From the NCBI RefSeq assembly GCF_000212395.1, contig NC_015499.1:1834866-1898865 (forward strand): DNA of 64,000 nucleotides, written 5' to 3'. The notes below the pieces were generated by a model. That model searched no databases. It saw only the letters and a program-made list of their open reading frames with translations, and had not been told where the DNA came from. This stretch comes from Thermodesulfobium narugense DSM 14796. GTDB taxonomy: Bacteria > Thermodesulfobiota > Thermodesulfobiia > Thermodesulfobiales > Thermodesulfobiaceae. The position numbers and the translations under genes were made by a program. Of this stretch, positions 18,392-27,432 are shown piece by piece. Each line of letters starts with the position of its first letter. Positions within the stretch are counted from its first letter, which is position 1.

Positions 18392-19489
18392 ATGTCGTCA
18401 GAAGAAAGATTGAAAGAGGCAATAAGTTATTTTGGAGAAGAAGAGCTAAAATTATCAAAGTTACTTACAGAGGAAGAAAAGAAATGGATATACGATTTTT
18501 TTGATAAACTTTCAAGAGAACTTGATTTTGCGGTAACGGTATCAGACCCAGAGGGCACTCCTGTTATACCTGTGATAAACCATTCTGACCTGTGTGGCAA
18601 AATTATACGCGGCACTGAGAAGGGATTGGCAAGATGCAAGCAAGAAGCGGCAAAGCGCGGAAAAGACGCAATGGAACAAGGCAAACCTCAATATTACTTT
18701 TGTCATGCAAATATTCAAGATTTTATAGTTCCAATTTTGCTTTATGGCAAAAGAATTGGAAATATTGCAGGGGGACAGTGCCTGCCAAAACAACCTGACG
18801 AAGAAATGACAGAACACTTTAGAAGGTATTTTGCTGAAATTGGAGTTGAAAACGTAGAAGAAGCACTTAAAACTTTAAAAACTGCCCACATAAATCCAAG
18901 AGAGAGAATAGGAAATTTTACTGTAATGTTTGACGCTCTTGGAAAAATCATCTCAAATTATCTCATGTTTCAGGTAGAAGCAAGAATAGAAGAAATGAAA
19001 TTATTTGAAACTATAAACAAAAACCAAAAAATATCTTCTTCATTAACCCAAACGCTTAGCTCACTATCGGCAAGTTCTGAAGAACTAGCTGCGTCAAGCG
19101 AAGAAACAGCAGCAATCGTTCATGAAGCAAGAAACAAATTGGACGAAACTGACGCAATAAATACTTTTATCAAAAAGATTGCGAATCAAACAAGACTCCT
19201 TGGTTTAAACGCAGCAATAGAAGCATCTAGAGCAGGCGTTCATGGCAAGGGCTTTGGGGTTGTAGCCAGTGAAATACAAAAGCTTGCTACTGAGTCGATG
19301 AAATTTGCAAATAAGATAAACGAAACATTAAACGAAATAAGCATGTCTGTAAAACAAATTCTTGAAAGTTCTCAAAATATAGCCAAAGTGTCAGAAGATC
19401 AAGCAATGTCTATAAATGAATTATCAAAAGTAGCAGAAGATTTATACGCAATCTCAGAAAAACTTTTAAAAATGAGAAACGCTAAATAA
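18392..19489 (+). CDS. Soluble chemoreceptor: PocR sensory domain plus MCP signalling domain
   Basis: 365 residues without TM segments. Residues about 18-190 form a PocR-type ligand-binding domain, with the conserved [31 protein letters not shown] and [15 protein letters not shown] methyl-accepting-type coiled coil follows, with the hairpin motif [20 protein letters not shown] (about 270-289). PocR domains are thought to bind small organic molecules, and several Cys (about 70, 88, 110, 132) might bind metal or sense redox. The MCP part is short and lacks a long methylation helix pair. AGGAGG lies 6 nt before ATG. Likely cytoplasmic signal to CheA and motility. Confidence 0.87.
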   Translation: MSSEERLKEAISYFGEEELKLSKLLTEEEKKWIYDFFDKLSRELDFAVTVSDPEGTPVIPVINHSDLCGKIIRGTEKGLARCKQEAAKRGKDAMEQGKPQYYFCHANIQDFIVPILLYGKRIGNIAGGQCLPKQPDEEMTEHFRRYFAEIGVENVEEALKTLKTAHINPRERIGNFTVMFDALGKIISNYLMFQVEARIEEMKLFETINKNQKISSSLTQTLSSLSASSEELAASSEETAAIVHEARNKLDETDAINTFIKKIANQTRLLGLNAAIEASRAGVHGKGFGVVASEIQKLATESMKFANKINETLNEISMSVKQILESSQNIAKVSEDQAMSINELSKVAEDLYAISEKLLKMRNAK

Positions 19490-20092
19490 TTACCTTTTTT
19501 CTAATTTTTTATACAGTTCGTGAAGTGAATTATAAAAACTTTCGTTCGGATCTTTACATACCAGATTTTTCATAAAACCAGCTAAGGTGCCAGCGCTTTG
19601 GTCGTCAACTACATCAACGTCGTCTGGTCTGTAAGCGGCTGTATATCCCAGACCCCATATCAGTGCATATCCTACAAGGTCGTCTGAGGTTGTGTCGCTT
19701 GAATTAAGAGAGCTTAAGAACGCTTTACATGTATACCTTTTTGGGTTAAATATTGCTACATTTTCACCCTTTTTTGAACTTCCTACATATTTAAAAGTAA
19801 AATATTTTCTGACAAATTCAATAAAAGATGCGTCTAAATTTTGAGAACAGCCTTCACTTAGTTCGTTAGTTAAAGACTTTAACATATCGCTGTTTAAAGA
19901 CATAAGACTTTCGTCTTTAAATGTTAGAAAACCCCATGCCCACAGTGTCTGCAAAGCAACGCTGCCAGAATCATTTGAATAGCTTTGAACAAAGTCCCTA
20001 CAGGTATAAATATTTGGATCAAATCCTTGAGCACAAGCATTAGAATTGACAATAAAGCAAAAGAACAAAATCAATAATATTATTTTTTTCAT
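19490..20092 (-). CDS. Exported protein with two tandem HdeA-like domains
   Basis: 200 residues: signal peptide (about 1-22), then two copies of an HdeA-like unit. Each opens with F-[DN]-P-x-x-Y-T-C-x-[DA]-F (Cys31 and Cys122). Each has a second Cys (82 and 179) about 50-57 residues later, followed by an Asn/Ser-Phe segment. The second unit contains GYALIWGLGYTAAY and DVDVVDDQSAGTL, close to the HdeA pattern with its single disulfide. HdeA is a periplasmic chaperone active at low pH. The duplication and family call are my reading and need profile confirmation. GGGGGAG precedes ATG 20092. It is followed by the PocR gene on the other strand. Confidence 0.65.
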   Translation of the reverse strand: MKKIILLILFFCFIVNSNACAQGFDPNIYTCRDFVQSYSNDSGSVALQTLWAWGFLTFKDESLMSLNSDMLKSLTNELSEGCSQNLDASFIEFVRKYFTFKYVGSSKKGENVAIFNPKRYTCKAFLSSLNSSDTTSDDLVGYALIWGLGYTAAYRPDDVDVVDDQSAGTLAGFMKNLVCKDPNESFYNSLHELYKKLEKR

Positions 20093-20112
20093 TTTTGCTC
20101 CCCCTTTAATAT

Positions 20113-20463
20113 TTACGGCTTTATATATGAAAAGCCTAACTCTTGAAGCCTTACTATCTCAGTAATACCAGCCTTAACAACCTTAGCCCAATCAAATACT
20201 AATTTTTTATCTATCTTGTAAAGATTTAGAGCGTTATTGCAAAATTCAAAGATAACCCCCTTATCAGACAATTTTTTCATAGTAGGTTCAAGCTCACTTC
20301 TTAGTTCATTTGTTAAAATTAATACTCCTGCCGAGTTAGCTACAACCTTTATATCAAATTCACTTTCGTCTGATATATCATTAATAAAATTATTAATATT
20401 TTTTAAGGCAACCGGCCAGTCTTCAAGTTTTGAAACGTGAAAACACACTTTGAATTGATTCAT
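20113..20463 (-). CDS. DsrE/DsrF-like small sulfur-relay-type protein
   Basis: 116 residues, DsrE-like fold: VCFHVSKLEDWPVALKNINNF at the N-terminus, VKVVANSAGVLIL strand region, a single Cys in GVIFEFCNNAL (about 79) and the typical ending AGITEIVRLQELGFSYIKP. Members are cytoplasmic and some carry persulfide sulfur on the conserved Cys. Its ATG overlaps the stop of the molybdopterin-binding gene (ATGA), so the two are cotranscribed. This may hint at sulfur supply for cofactor chemistry, which is an inference. Confidence 0.85.
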   Translation of the reverse strand: MNQFKVCFHVSKLEDWPVALKNINNFINDISDESEFDIKVVANSAGVLILTNELRSELEPTMKKLSDKGVIFEFCNNALNLYKIDKKLVFDWAKVVKAGITEIVRLQELGFSYIKP

Positions 20464-21440
20464 CTTAATAAGCCTCCATGCCCAGAATGTCTAATCATCT
20501 CATAGGTAATCCTCAAACCAGCAAAGGCAACTTGACCAAACAAGTCAAATGCCCCAGGATCAAATCTAAGTGCACCTCCAGGAATACCAAAAATTGGGAT
20601 GTCACCAAGATAGGCCACAAGAAACATTGCACCAGGTGAAAGTGGTGCACCATAACTTACTACAGATGCGCCAGATCTTCTTATACCTTCGGCAGAAACA
20701 TCATCTGGGCTCATCCCACCTGTTATAATTATGATCTGAACTTTATTTCGAACAAATTTTAAAATAGCATTAGATATTAGATCAGGATCATCTGGTAAAC
20801 ATTCTCTCATAACTACTTCAGAGTTAAACTTTGCTACTTTACTAACAATTAGCGGCGTAAATGAATCCTCTTTTCTGCCATAATAAATCTCAGAACCAGT
20901 AACAATCAAACCTACTCTCATTTCTATAAATGGATAAAGGGTTAGAACCTTTCCAAGATTTTTACACTCACCCTCAATTAATTCTATTTCTCTTTTCTTT
21001 ATAACCAGTCCTTGAACCTTCGCCTTTGCAACAACCCTGCCTTCTTCAACCACAGTATTGTTCCTCAAAGTGGCAACAAGTGTATCTCCCCTTGAATTTA
21101 TAGCATCAAGTTGTCTCACCCTAACTTTAAAAAGGCCTTTTTTTGCTGCAATCACATCAGCCCAAGCTTCACCAGGCATTTTGACAATTAGATTATCACC
21201 CGAAATCGCGCTTGCAAGCCTTAAAGCTGCTTCATCCTCATGAAGTTCGTCTTCAGCAATTTTTAAATCCCATATGAAATCTTTTCCGATCTCTTTCAAT
21301 ATAGGTATATCATCTGCAGTAATAACATGTCCTCTTCGAAAAACAGCCTCTTTGTGCTTGCCAGGAACAATTCTTGTTAGATCGTATCCCAATGTCATAC
21401 CAACGCTTTCTTCAACCGGCACCTTTTTAGAAGGATACAT
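20460..21440 (-). CDS. Molybdopterin-binding (MoCF-domain) protein
   Basis: 326 residues. The C-terminal half is a MogA/MoeA-like MoCF domain with VTGSEIYYGRKEDSFTPLI (near 180) and ITGGMSPDD (near 240), where canonical proteins have TGG-[VT]-S-x-G-D. The N-terminal half (1-165) is not a MoeA domain 1/2 and I do not recognise it. ATG 21440 has GGAGG 7 nt upstream and lies 2 nt after moeA. Probable role: molybdenum or tungsten insertion into molybdopterin, or regulation of it. Stand-alone proteins of this build are common next to moeA in anaerobes. Confidence 0.87.
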   Translation of the reverse strand: MYPSKKVPVEESVGMTLGYDLTRIVPGKHKEAVFRRGHVITADDIPILKEIGKDFIWDLKIAEDELHEDEAALRLASAISGDNLIVKMPGEAWADVIAAKKGLFKVRVRQLDAINSRGDTLVATLRNNTVVEEGRVVAKAKVQGLVIKKREIELIEGECKNLGKVLTLYPFIEMRVGLIVTGSEIYYGRKEDSFTPLIVSKVAKFNSEVVMRECLPDDPDLISNAILKFVRNKVQIIIITGGMSPDDVSAEGIRRSGASVVSYGAPLSPGAMFLVAYLGDIPIFGIPGGALRFDPGAFDLFGQVAFAGLRITYEMIRHSGHGGLLR

Positions 21441-21442
21441 TG

Positions 21443-22606
21443 TTAAACCTCCAAAGAAAATTCAAATACCCTTACTTTAGCTCCTATATCCTGTGGAGGA
21501 CCAGGATTTAACATAGCAATATGAGTCATATCTCTAAAGCCTTTAAGAGAGTGACTGTGTTGTGAAAATTTTTTAAAATAAAACTTGTTGTCAATTAAAG
21601 TACCTCGCAAAAATCTTGCTTCTTTAGAATTTTTATTAAAGGCTTCCCCAAGCACGCTCTCAAAAGATTTAAACTTATAATCTTGACCAGAAAGCAAAAA
21701 TATCAAAGGCCTTATAAAAAGATAGAAACCCAAGACAGCAGCCCAAACGTTGCCAGACAAACCAAAATAATACGTTTTATTTTTTTTAAAAGCCATTAAA
21801 GATTTTCCGGGTTGCATTTTTACCCTCCAAAAAATTGGTTCAAATATTTTTTGGACAACAGGAAAAAGACCATCACTTGAATCAAACGACGCATTTCCAA
21901 AAGAAATTATTATGTCTGAATCATCAAGTGCCTTCTTCAATTCGCCTTCAATCTCATAATTGTTCCTGCATATAATATTTCTTTTAATTTCTATATGAGG
22001 CCTTCTTAAAATTTCCTCGAAAGTGGGAGTTAAAAAATTTTTATAAAGGCCTTCTTCTTCACAACTTACAAGTTCTTTTCCAACTGCCAGTAAAGATATC
22101 TTAACCTTTTTAAAAACCTTTACTTTAGTTTTATTAAGTCTACAAAAAGTAGCAAAATCAAATGGCGAAATCTTTGAGCCATTATAAGAAACAATTGATC
22201 CGGCTTCATATTCTTCGCCCATTTTAAAAATATTTCTTCCCTCTAAAGGCATTTTTTTAATATAAACCACATCAGAACTTACCAACGTGTCTTCGATCAG
22301 AACTACAGCATTGCTTCCTTTTGGAAGAACTGATCCAGTTGAAACTTTTACAGCTTCATTTTGAGAAATCTCCCCCAGGAAGGGTCTCTCCGTTCTGGAC
22401 TCACCAATTATTTTACACTTGTCATCACATGGCAGTTTTATTGCAAAGCCATCCATAGCAGACAGGTTTCTAGCTGGCACATCTTCTTCTACTTTAATAT
22501 CTTCAGCTAGTATTCTGCCTATTGAGTCTTTGAGAGAGACATATTCCGTTCCCAGAAGAGATGCATTTTGCAGTATCAAAATTTTAGCTTTCTCAACGTC
22601 AACCAC
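21443..22606 (-). CDS. Divergent MoeA-like molybdopterin molybdenumtransferase
   Basis: 387 residues in the MoeA layout. Domain 1/2 motifs are well kept: VPARNLSAMDGFAIKL (near 45), STGSVLPKGSNAVVLIED (near 90) and GRNIFKMGEEY. In the MoCF domain the usual SGGVSVGDYD is replaced by ISFGNASFDSSDGL (near 235), and the loop before the Pro-Gly-Lys-Ser segment is also changed. Catalysis may therefore differ or depend on the adjacent MoCF protein. GTG 22606 has AAAGGG 9 nt upstream. It is second in an operon methyltransferase-moeA-MoCF-dsrE-hdeA. Confidence 0.85.
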   Translation of the reverse strand: MVDVEKAKILILQNASLLGTEYVSLKDSIGRILAEDIKVEEDVPARNLSAMDGFAIKLPCDDKCKIIGESRTERPFLGEISQNEAVKVSTGSVLPKGSNAVVLIEDTLVSSDVVYIKKMPLEGRNIFKMGEEYEAGSIVSYNGSKISPFDFATFCRLNKTKVKVFKKVKISLLAVGKELVSCEEEGLYKNFLTPTFEEILRRPHIEIKRNIICRNNYEIEGELKKALDDSDIIISFGNASFDSSDGLFPVVQKIFEPIFWRVKMQPGKSLMAFKKNKTYYFGLSGNVWAAVLGFYLFIRPLIFLLSGQDYKFKSFESVLGEAFNKNSKEARFLRGTLIDNKFYFKKFSQHSHSLKGFRDMTHIAMLNPGPPQDIGAKVRVFEFSLEV

Positions 22607-22636
22607 AATTTAAACCCTTTCTAATCATTTATTTGA

Positions 22637-23203
22637 TTAAAATTTTTGTTCTGAATTACTAATTCTGTCAGATTTTTTTAATATTACGTGATAAATTGAA
22701 GGCGTTAGGTCTTCCATGTGAATCAGATCAAATCCTGAGAATATTAGAGTACCCAGAAGTAAATCTTCCTCTACCCTAACTACAGCCGGTGGCCCAAAAT
22801 TCTCTTTTCTTTCCTTTTTCCACTCAATTACAGAAAGTATGCCTGTAGATCTTAACCACCTGTTTATTCTTTTCAGAATTAAAGGAGCATCTTCTAATTC
22901 GTGATATACAGAAGACATTATTACAAGATCAAAATATTCTTCTTGAAACTCTAAGTCTTCAAAACTCGAATTAAGAGCAATTAGATTATTAATATTTTCA
23001 CTTTTTGCACGATTTAACATTATGTTTAAAACTTCAGTATTTTTATCAACAGCAAATATTGTTCCCTTGGTAAGCATTTTTGCACATGGTATAGAGATTG
23101 CTCCTCCTCCACAACCAAGATCTAATATCCTTAGATCATCTTTAATTATTATTTCATCTAAAACTCTTTTAACGTCTATAAACTGCGATATGTCTTTGTG
23201 CAA
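22637..23203 (-). CDS. Class I SAM-dependent methyltransferase
   Basis: 188 residues. Motif I LRILDLGCGGGAISIPCA (near 24), acidic end of strand 2 FAVDKN (near 51), a motif resembling SSFEDLEF, and motif IV YFDLVIMSSVYHELED (near 93). The late motif GILSVIEWKK is typical of UbiE/arsenite-type small-molecule methyltransferases. The substrate is unknown. TTG 23203 has AGGAGG 9 nt upstream. It is the first gene of the leftward run containing moeA, with a 30-nt gap. Confidence 0.87.
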   Translation of the reverse strand: MHKDISQFIDVKRVLDEIIIKDDLRILDLGCGGGAISIPCAKMLTKGTIFAVDKNTEVLNIMLNRAKSENINNLIALNSSFEDLEFQEEYFDLVIMSSVYHELEDAPLILKRINRWLRSTGILSVIEWKKERKENFGPPAVVRVEEDLLLGTLIFSGFDLIHMEDLTPSIYHVILKKSDRISNSEQKF

Positions 23204-23410
23204 TTCTACTACCCTCCTAAAAAGCCCTTTAAAACATTATAACGCTAAAAACTAAACTGTTTTTTAAAGAAATTTATTAATAAATTTTATTAATTTATAA
23301 AATAGAATAACTACTAAGAGGTTCATTTTAAGATTCAGTAATCCTTACATAACAATCTATAGTATTATAAAATATAGGATTCTAAAATAAGACTTTAAGG
23401 AGCCAAAGAA

Positions 23411-24220
23411 GTGAATGATTACGAATGGATTAAAAAAATATTACAGAAAATAAAGGAAAGAAAACCCTTGATTCATCATCTTACAAATTACGTCGTAATG
23501 AACGATAGTGCAAACATAACGCTTGCAATTGGAGCTCTTCCAATAATGGCGCTGGAAGAGGTTGAATTAGATGATATAACGAATATGGCTTCAGCAGTAT
23601 TGCTAAACATTGGAACTCTTAAGCAAGATGAAATAAATCACATGCTCGTTGCCGGAAAATATGCAAATTTTAAAAACCTCCCCCTAATTTTAGACCCCGT
23701 TGGGGCAGGAGCAAGCAAGTTTAGAACAAGAACAGCAAAAAATCTTTTGCAAAATTTGAAAATAAGTATTATAAAGGGTAATTCCTTTGAGATAGCAACT
23801 CTTATTGATTTGCCTGCTGAAGGCATAGGAGTAGATGCCACCCCTTCTAACAAAAATTATGCTAATATAGCAAAAGAGGCTGCTAAGAAATATAGAGCCA
23901 TAGTTTTGGTAACAGGAGAAAAAGACTTTGTTAGTGATGGTGATAAAGTATTTGAAATTGAGGGTGGAAGCTCTTTGATGTCAAAGGTAACCGGTTGTGG
24001 TTGTATGTTAGGATCTATTGTTGCCTCCTTTGCAGCCATAGAAAGTGATAATTTACTAATGGCTTCTCTTGGAGCAAGCATATTTTTCAAATCAGTTGGA
24101 AAGGTAGCCGAGCAAAGAAGCTCATTACCTGGCTCATTTAGAAATAACTTAATAGATTCAGCTTACCTAATTGCAAATGATGAGGAAAAATTAAACGCGA
24201 TTTGGAGGGAAGAGAAATGA
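23411..24220 (+). CDS. thiM: Hydroxyethylthiazole kinase
   Basis: 269 residues, family length. Phosphorylates 4-methyl-5-(2-hydroxyethyl)thiazole for thiamine salvage. Motifs: PLIHHLTNYVVMND (near 20), PLILDPVGAGASKFR (near 95), VLVTGEKDFVSDG and the catalytic-loop KVTGCGCMLGSIVASF (near 195, Cys in place). GTG 23411 is preceded by AAGGAG at 8 nt. It overlaps acyP by 4 nt. No thiE or thiD lies nearby and no TPP riboswitch is seen in the 207-nt upstream gap. Confidence 0.96.
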   Translation: MNDYEWIKKILQKIKERKPLIHHLTNYVVMNDSANITLAIGALPIMALEEVELDDITNMASAVLLNIGTLKQDEINHMLVAGKYANFKNLPLILDPVGAGASKFRTRTAKNLLQNLKISIIKGNSFEIATLIDLPAEGIGVDATPSNKNYANIAKEAAKKYRAIVLVTGEKDFVSDGDKVFEIEGGSSLMSKVTGCGCMLGSIVASFAAIESDNLLMASLGASIFFKSVGKVAEQRSSLPGSFRNNLIDSAYLIANDEEKLNAIWREEK

Positions 24221-24486
24221 CCCTATATGCCAAAGTAATAGGAAAAGTTCAAGGAGTATATTTTAGGGCTTTCACGCAAAAGATAGCTAGAGAATTAGAC
24301 CTTAGAGGTACAGTTAGAAACCTAAGCGATGGTTCTGTAGAGGTTGTAGCCGTTGGAGAGGAAGAAAAAATAAATAAGTTAATAAAAGAATTAAAAAAGG
24401 GATCACCCGGTTCAAAAGTAATTGACATAGAAATAAAAAAGGATAAACACGATTTAGACTTTGAAGATTTTAAAATTGTTTACTAA
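24217..24486 (+). CDS. acyP: Acylphosphatase
   Basis: 89 residues. Catalytic Arg in KVQGVYFRAFTQ (about 18) and Asn in GTVRNLSDGSVEVV (about 36). Hydrolyses acyl phosphates such as 1,3-bisphosphoglycerate. ATG 24217 is chosen because it sits 7 nt after GGAGGG and overlaps the thiM stop in ATGA. A TTG 5 codons upstream overlaps that ribosome site and is not credible. Confidence 0.95.
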   Translation: MTLYAKVIGKVQGVYFRAFTQKIARELDLRGTVRNLSDGSVEVVAVGEEEKINKLIKELKKGSPGSKVIDIEIKKDKHDLDFEDFKIVY

Positions 24487-24498
24487 AATAAATATAGT

Positions 24499-25659
24499 TT
24501 AAATTTTTTCCAGCCTCTCTCTGGGGCTTATTATTTCTGTGATTCTTATGCCAAAATTTTCATCTATAACTACCACTTCGCCTCGAGCAATTAACTCATC
24601 GTTTATCATTACTTCAAGAGCCTCTCCAGCAAGCTTATTTAATTCAATAACAGACCCTGACCTTAACTCTAACACGTCTTTTAGCGTCATCTTTGCATTA
24701 CCAAGTGAAACACTAAGCTCAAGAGGTATATTCAAGAGATTTTCAATGTTAATCGAATCCCCTTGAGGTGATGGCTGAAGCTGTTGAAATTGGGCTTGAG
24801 AAGCCTGTATTTGAGGTTGTTGTTGGTATGTAGGTGGAGGTGGCGGATAACTATATGGTGGTGGTGGATAATTATAGGGGTTTTGCTGCGATGCTTGTGG
24901 CGGATACGAATATGGGGGTTGCTGAACTCCAGACTGAGGAATTGAAGAATTAACAGCCGTTGAACCCGCAGCACTTAAAGGCTGTGAAGCACTTTGAGGC
25001 GACATAGTAGTGCTTTGATTCTCTAAGGAAGAAGCTTTAGACGCGCTGTCATCTTGGTTTTCAATCATAGCCTTAGCTTTATTAACAGCCATCTGAGCCA
25101 TTTTTTGGGCTACGGGCTCCGATAATATCATGACCAACTTCGTTTGAAAAACATTTTCTCCTGTAAAATCAAATAATACCTCTACCGCTTCTTTCCCTGA
25201 TGCTATCTGCTTCAGCGATTCTACAATCGGCTGTTCATCAAAATTGACTACACTAGGAGGCATTATATTAATCCTGCCACCTAAAAGGCTAGCAAGAGCC
25301 GTTGAAGCTGCTCCCATCATTTGATTCATAGCTTCCTGCAGAGCCGATTCAGCAAGTTCATCGAATGGAAGCTCTGGATTTCCCTCTCCGCCCATCATAA
25401 GATCAGCAATAATTGAACCATCAGTTTTTTTAACAACAAGCAAAGAGGAACCTTCCACTTCTCCTTCATAACCTATCATCACGCCGATGGAATTGTCTTC
25501 GAAATCAGCTGCAATCTGTTCAATATCGCTTATGTCAACCATTGGAGAAGTAATCGATATCTTTTTATTAACCAGTTGTGAAAGAGTGGTGGCTGCAGAG
25601 CCCATAGCCATATTTAAGACTTCACCAATAGCATCTATTTGTTCGTCAGTTAGATTCAT
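24499..25659 (-). CDS. fliY: FliY flagellar motor switch protein with CheC-type phosphatase domain
   Basis: 386 residues in three parts. The CheC-like domain (1-200) has two E-x2-N phosphatase signatures (AIGEVLNMAMGSAATTL and SALQEAMNQMMGAASTAL), predicting CheY-P dephosphorylation. A Pro/Tyr/Gln-rich linker (about 205-295) contains repeated PPYSYPP-like units. The FliN domain (about 305-386) includes LELSVSLGNAKMTLKDVL and VVVIDENFGIRI. It forms the cytoplasmic C-ring with FliM. It lies 4 nt after fliM and is convergent with acyP. The linker's low complexity is notable for its length. Confidence 0.96.
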   Translation of the reverse strand: MNLTDEQIDAIGEVLNMAMGSAATTLSQLVNKKISITSPMVDISDIEQIAADFEDNSIGVMIGYEGEVEGSSLLVVKKTDGSIIADLMMGGEGNPELPFDELAESALQEAMNQMMGAASTALASLLGGRINIMPPSVVNFDEQPIVESLKQIASGKEAVEVLFDFTGENVFQTKLVMILSEPVAQKMAQMAVNKAKAMIENQDDSASKASSLENQSTTMSPQSASQPLSAAGSTAVNSSIPQSGVQQPPYSYPPQASQQNPYNYPPPPYSYPPPPPTYQQQPQIQASQAQFQQLQPSPQGDSINIENLLNIPLELSVSLGNAKMTLKDVLELRSGSVIELNKLAGEALEVMINDELIARGEVVVIDENFGIRITEIISPRERLEKI

Positions 25660-25663
25660 ACGT

Positions 25664-26635
25664 TCATTCCCTCAACACCTCAGTAATTTTTATTGCCAAA
25701 TTCTTACCAACCCTTCCAGGCACTCCTAAAAATTTTTGTTTCTTCTCTATTTTAACATCAAGTGGTTTATCAACCTTCGTATCTAACAATAAAGTGTCAC
25801 CAACTCTTAAATTAATCAAATCTCTCAAAGGAATATGCATATGTCCCAAACATACCTGCAAGTTAACCATTACGTTCAAAACATGTTGATAAACGTATTC
25901 TCTTTCTATGTCATTTTCTGCCTTTTTCTTTACAAAAAATCTTTGAGCAGAAAGGTGATTAACTATTGGTTCTAACAAACTATATGGAATTGCTAAGGAC
26001 ATTATACCACTAAGATCTCCAATGCCTATGTCCATAGTAATTAGTACCACCATTTCATTCGCTGGGACAATTTGTGCAAATTCAGGATTTGTTTCTGTTC
26101 CTACAAAGGTAAGACTTACAGGGTAAACTGTTCTCCATGCCTCCTCAAGGGCTACAAGGTGCCTATCAACAAGCTTAGCAATTAAAGCATTTTCTATGTC
26201 TGTTGGAGCTCTTGGACTAGGCGGTGGGAGTCCAGAACCTCCTAACAATCTGTCCACAAGAGCCAAAGTAATGTTCAAATTCATTTCCAAAACCATTGAT
26301 AGTCCGGTATTTTCCCAACTAATTATTACAATCATTGCAGGGGGGATTAGCGAGTTTATAAACTCTTCGTAAGGAACTTGATCTATTGCAGAAAAATCTA
26401 ACCTCATGCTGCCTCTTACCAGGCTTGAAAGAGAGGTCGCTACTAACCTTCCATACGTTTCATGGATCAGTTCAAGCGTTCTGAGATGATCTCTAGAAAA
26501 TTTACTAGGTCTTTTGAAGTCGTAAGTCTTTACGGTCTTTTCTGGCTCTTTTTCAAGCAGATCAGCGCTAACCTGACCTGTATTAAAGGCATTTAGGATT
26601 GCATCTATTTCGTCTTGGCTTAAAACATCAGCCAT
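25664..26635 (-). CDS. fliM: FliM flagellar motor switch protein
   Basis: 323 residues. The N-terminal CheY-P-binding segment (VLSQDEIDAILNAF, 4-17) is followed by the middle CheC-like domain with RDHLRTLELIHETYGRL and LVRGSMRLDF, then a FliN-like C-terminal domain with HIPLRDLINLRVGDTLLL. It binds CheY-P and sets rotation direction. Its ATG overlaps the motA stop by one base (TAATG), so it is translationally coupled to motA. Confidence 0.97.
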   Translation of the reverse strand: MADVLSQDEIDAILNAFNTGQVSADLLEKEPEKTVKTYDFKRPSKFSRDHLRTLELIHETYGRLVATSLSSLVRGSMRLDFSAIDQVPYEEFINSLIPPAMIVIISWENTGLSMVLEMNLNITLALVDRLLGGSGLPPPSPRAPTDIENALIAKLVDRHLVALEEAWRTVYPVSLTFVGTETNPEFAQIVPANEMVVLITMDIGIGDLSGIMSLAIPYSLLEPIVNHLSAQRFFVKKKAENDIEREYVYQHVLNVMVNLQVCLGHMHIPLRDLINLRVGDTLLLDTKVDKPLDVKIEKKQKFLGVPGRVGKNLAIKITEVLRE

Positions 26636-27429
26636 TATGCACTAACTCTTTCCTTTTCTTTTTGTGCCTCATACGCTAACCTTAGCGTAGGGGGCAAAAA
26701 TACCTTCAATTTTTCTTCTATTATTCTTGGATTATCCCCTGCCTGTATTGAGAGTATGCCTTCCATTATCATTGTCTTAATTTGCGTTTCCTCTTTGCTC
26801 CTAACGCCCAATTTCCCAGCAATGGGCAAAAACACAAGGTTAGCTACGCCAACACCATATAGAGTAGCTATAAAGGCGCCAGCAATTGCCTGACTGACGC
26901 CACTTGGATCTTCCAAATTTGCAAGCATGTGAACAAGACCCATAACCGTACCAAGAATACCTAAAGTGGGCGCAAATCCCCCCAACCCTACAAAGAAATT
27001 TTCGCCCAATTTGTGTCTCGCTTCCATTATCTCTAAATCATTTTCTAAAATTGCTCTAACTAGTTCAGGATCAACAGCATCTACTACCAGCTGAACTCCT
27101 CTTTTCATAAACATATCATCAACGCCCTCAAGCTCGGCTTCAAGTGATAGCAGACCTTCTCTCCTGGCCTTTTCAGCAAGCCTTACAATCTGATCTATAA
27201 CTGTCACAGGATTATCCTTAGGTGCAAAAAAGGCCTTTCTAACAATTTTTGGAACCATTTTTAATTGATCCACTGTTGTGTTTATGACTACTGCACCAGT
27301 AGTTCCACCAAGCACCAACACAAAAGCTGGTAGGCTCAAATAGTGTGAAAATGACCCACCTTCAATAATGACAGATAACATTATAGAGCCAAAAGCAATG
27401 GCAAAGCCTGCAACTGTTGCTATGTCCAT
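26635..27429 (-). CDS. motA: MotA flagellar motor stator protein
   Basis: 264 residues with four TM segments (about 4-25, 33-52, 148-170, 182-203). The cytoplasmic loop has the charged residues that contact FliG (EKARREGLLSLEAEL). The two functional prolines lie in GGFAPTLGILGTVMGL and LVFLPIAGKLG. It conducts H+ or Na+ only together with MotB. No motB follows: the next gene is fliM, overlapping by one base. ATG 27429 lies 3 nt after flbD. Confidence 0.96.
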   Translation of the reverse strand: MDIATVAGFAIAFGSIMLSVIIEGGSFSHYLSLPAFVLVLGGTTGAVVINTTVDQLKMVPKIVRKAFFAPKDNPVTVIDQIVRLAEKARREGLLSLEAELEGVDDMFMKRGVQLVVDAVDPELVRAILENDLEIMEARHKLGENFFVGLGGFAPTLGILGTVMGLVHMLANLEDPSGVSQAIAGAFIATLYGVGVANLVFLPIAGKLGVRSKEETQIKTMIMEGILSIQAGDNPRIIEEKLKVFLPPTLRLAYEAQKEKERVSA

Positions 27430-27432
27430 ATA

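Noticed and set aside
23204..23410. TPP riboswitch upstream of thiM
   Set aside because: No CUGAGA-type core or paired structure is visible in the 207-nt gap. I see only AT-rich sequence and the AAGGAG site.
24735..25045. CRISPR-like or tandem-repeat array
   Set aside because: The repetition is the Pro/Tyr linker of FliY read in frame. Unit lengths are irregular and there are no spacers. No CRISPR array is seen in the window.
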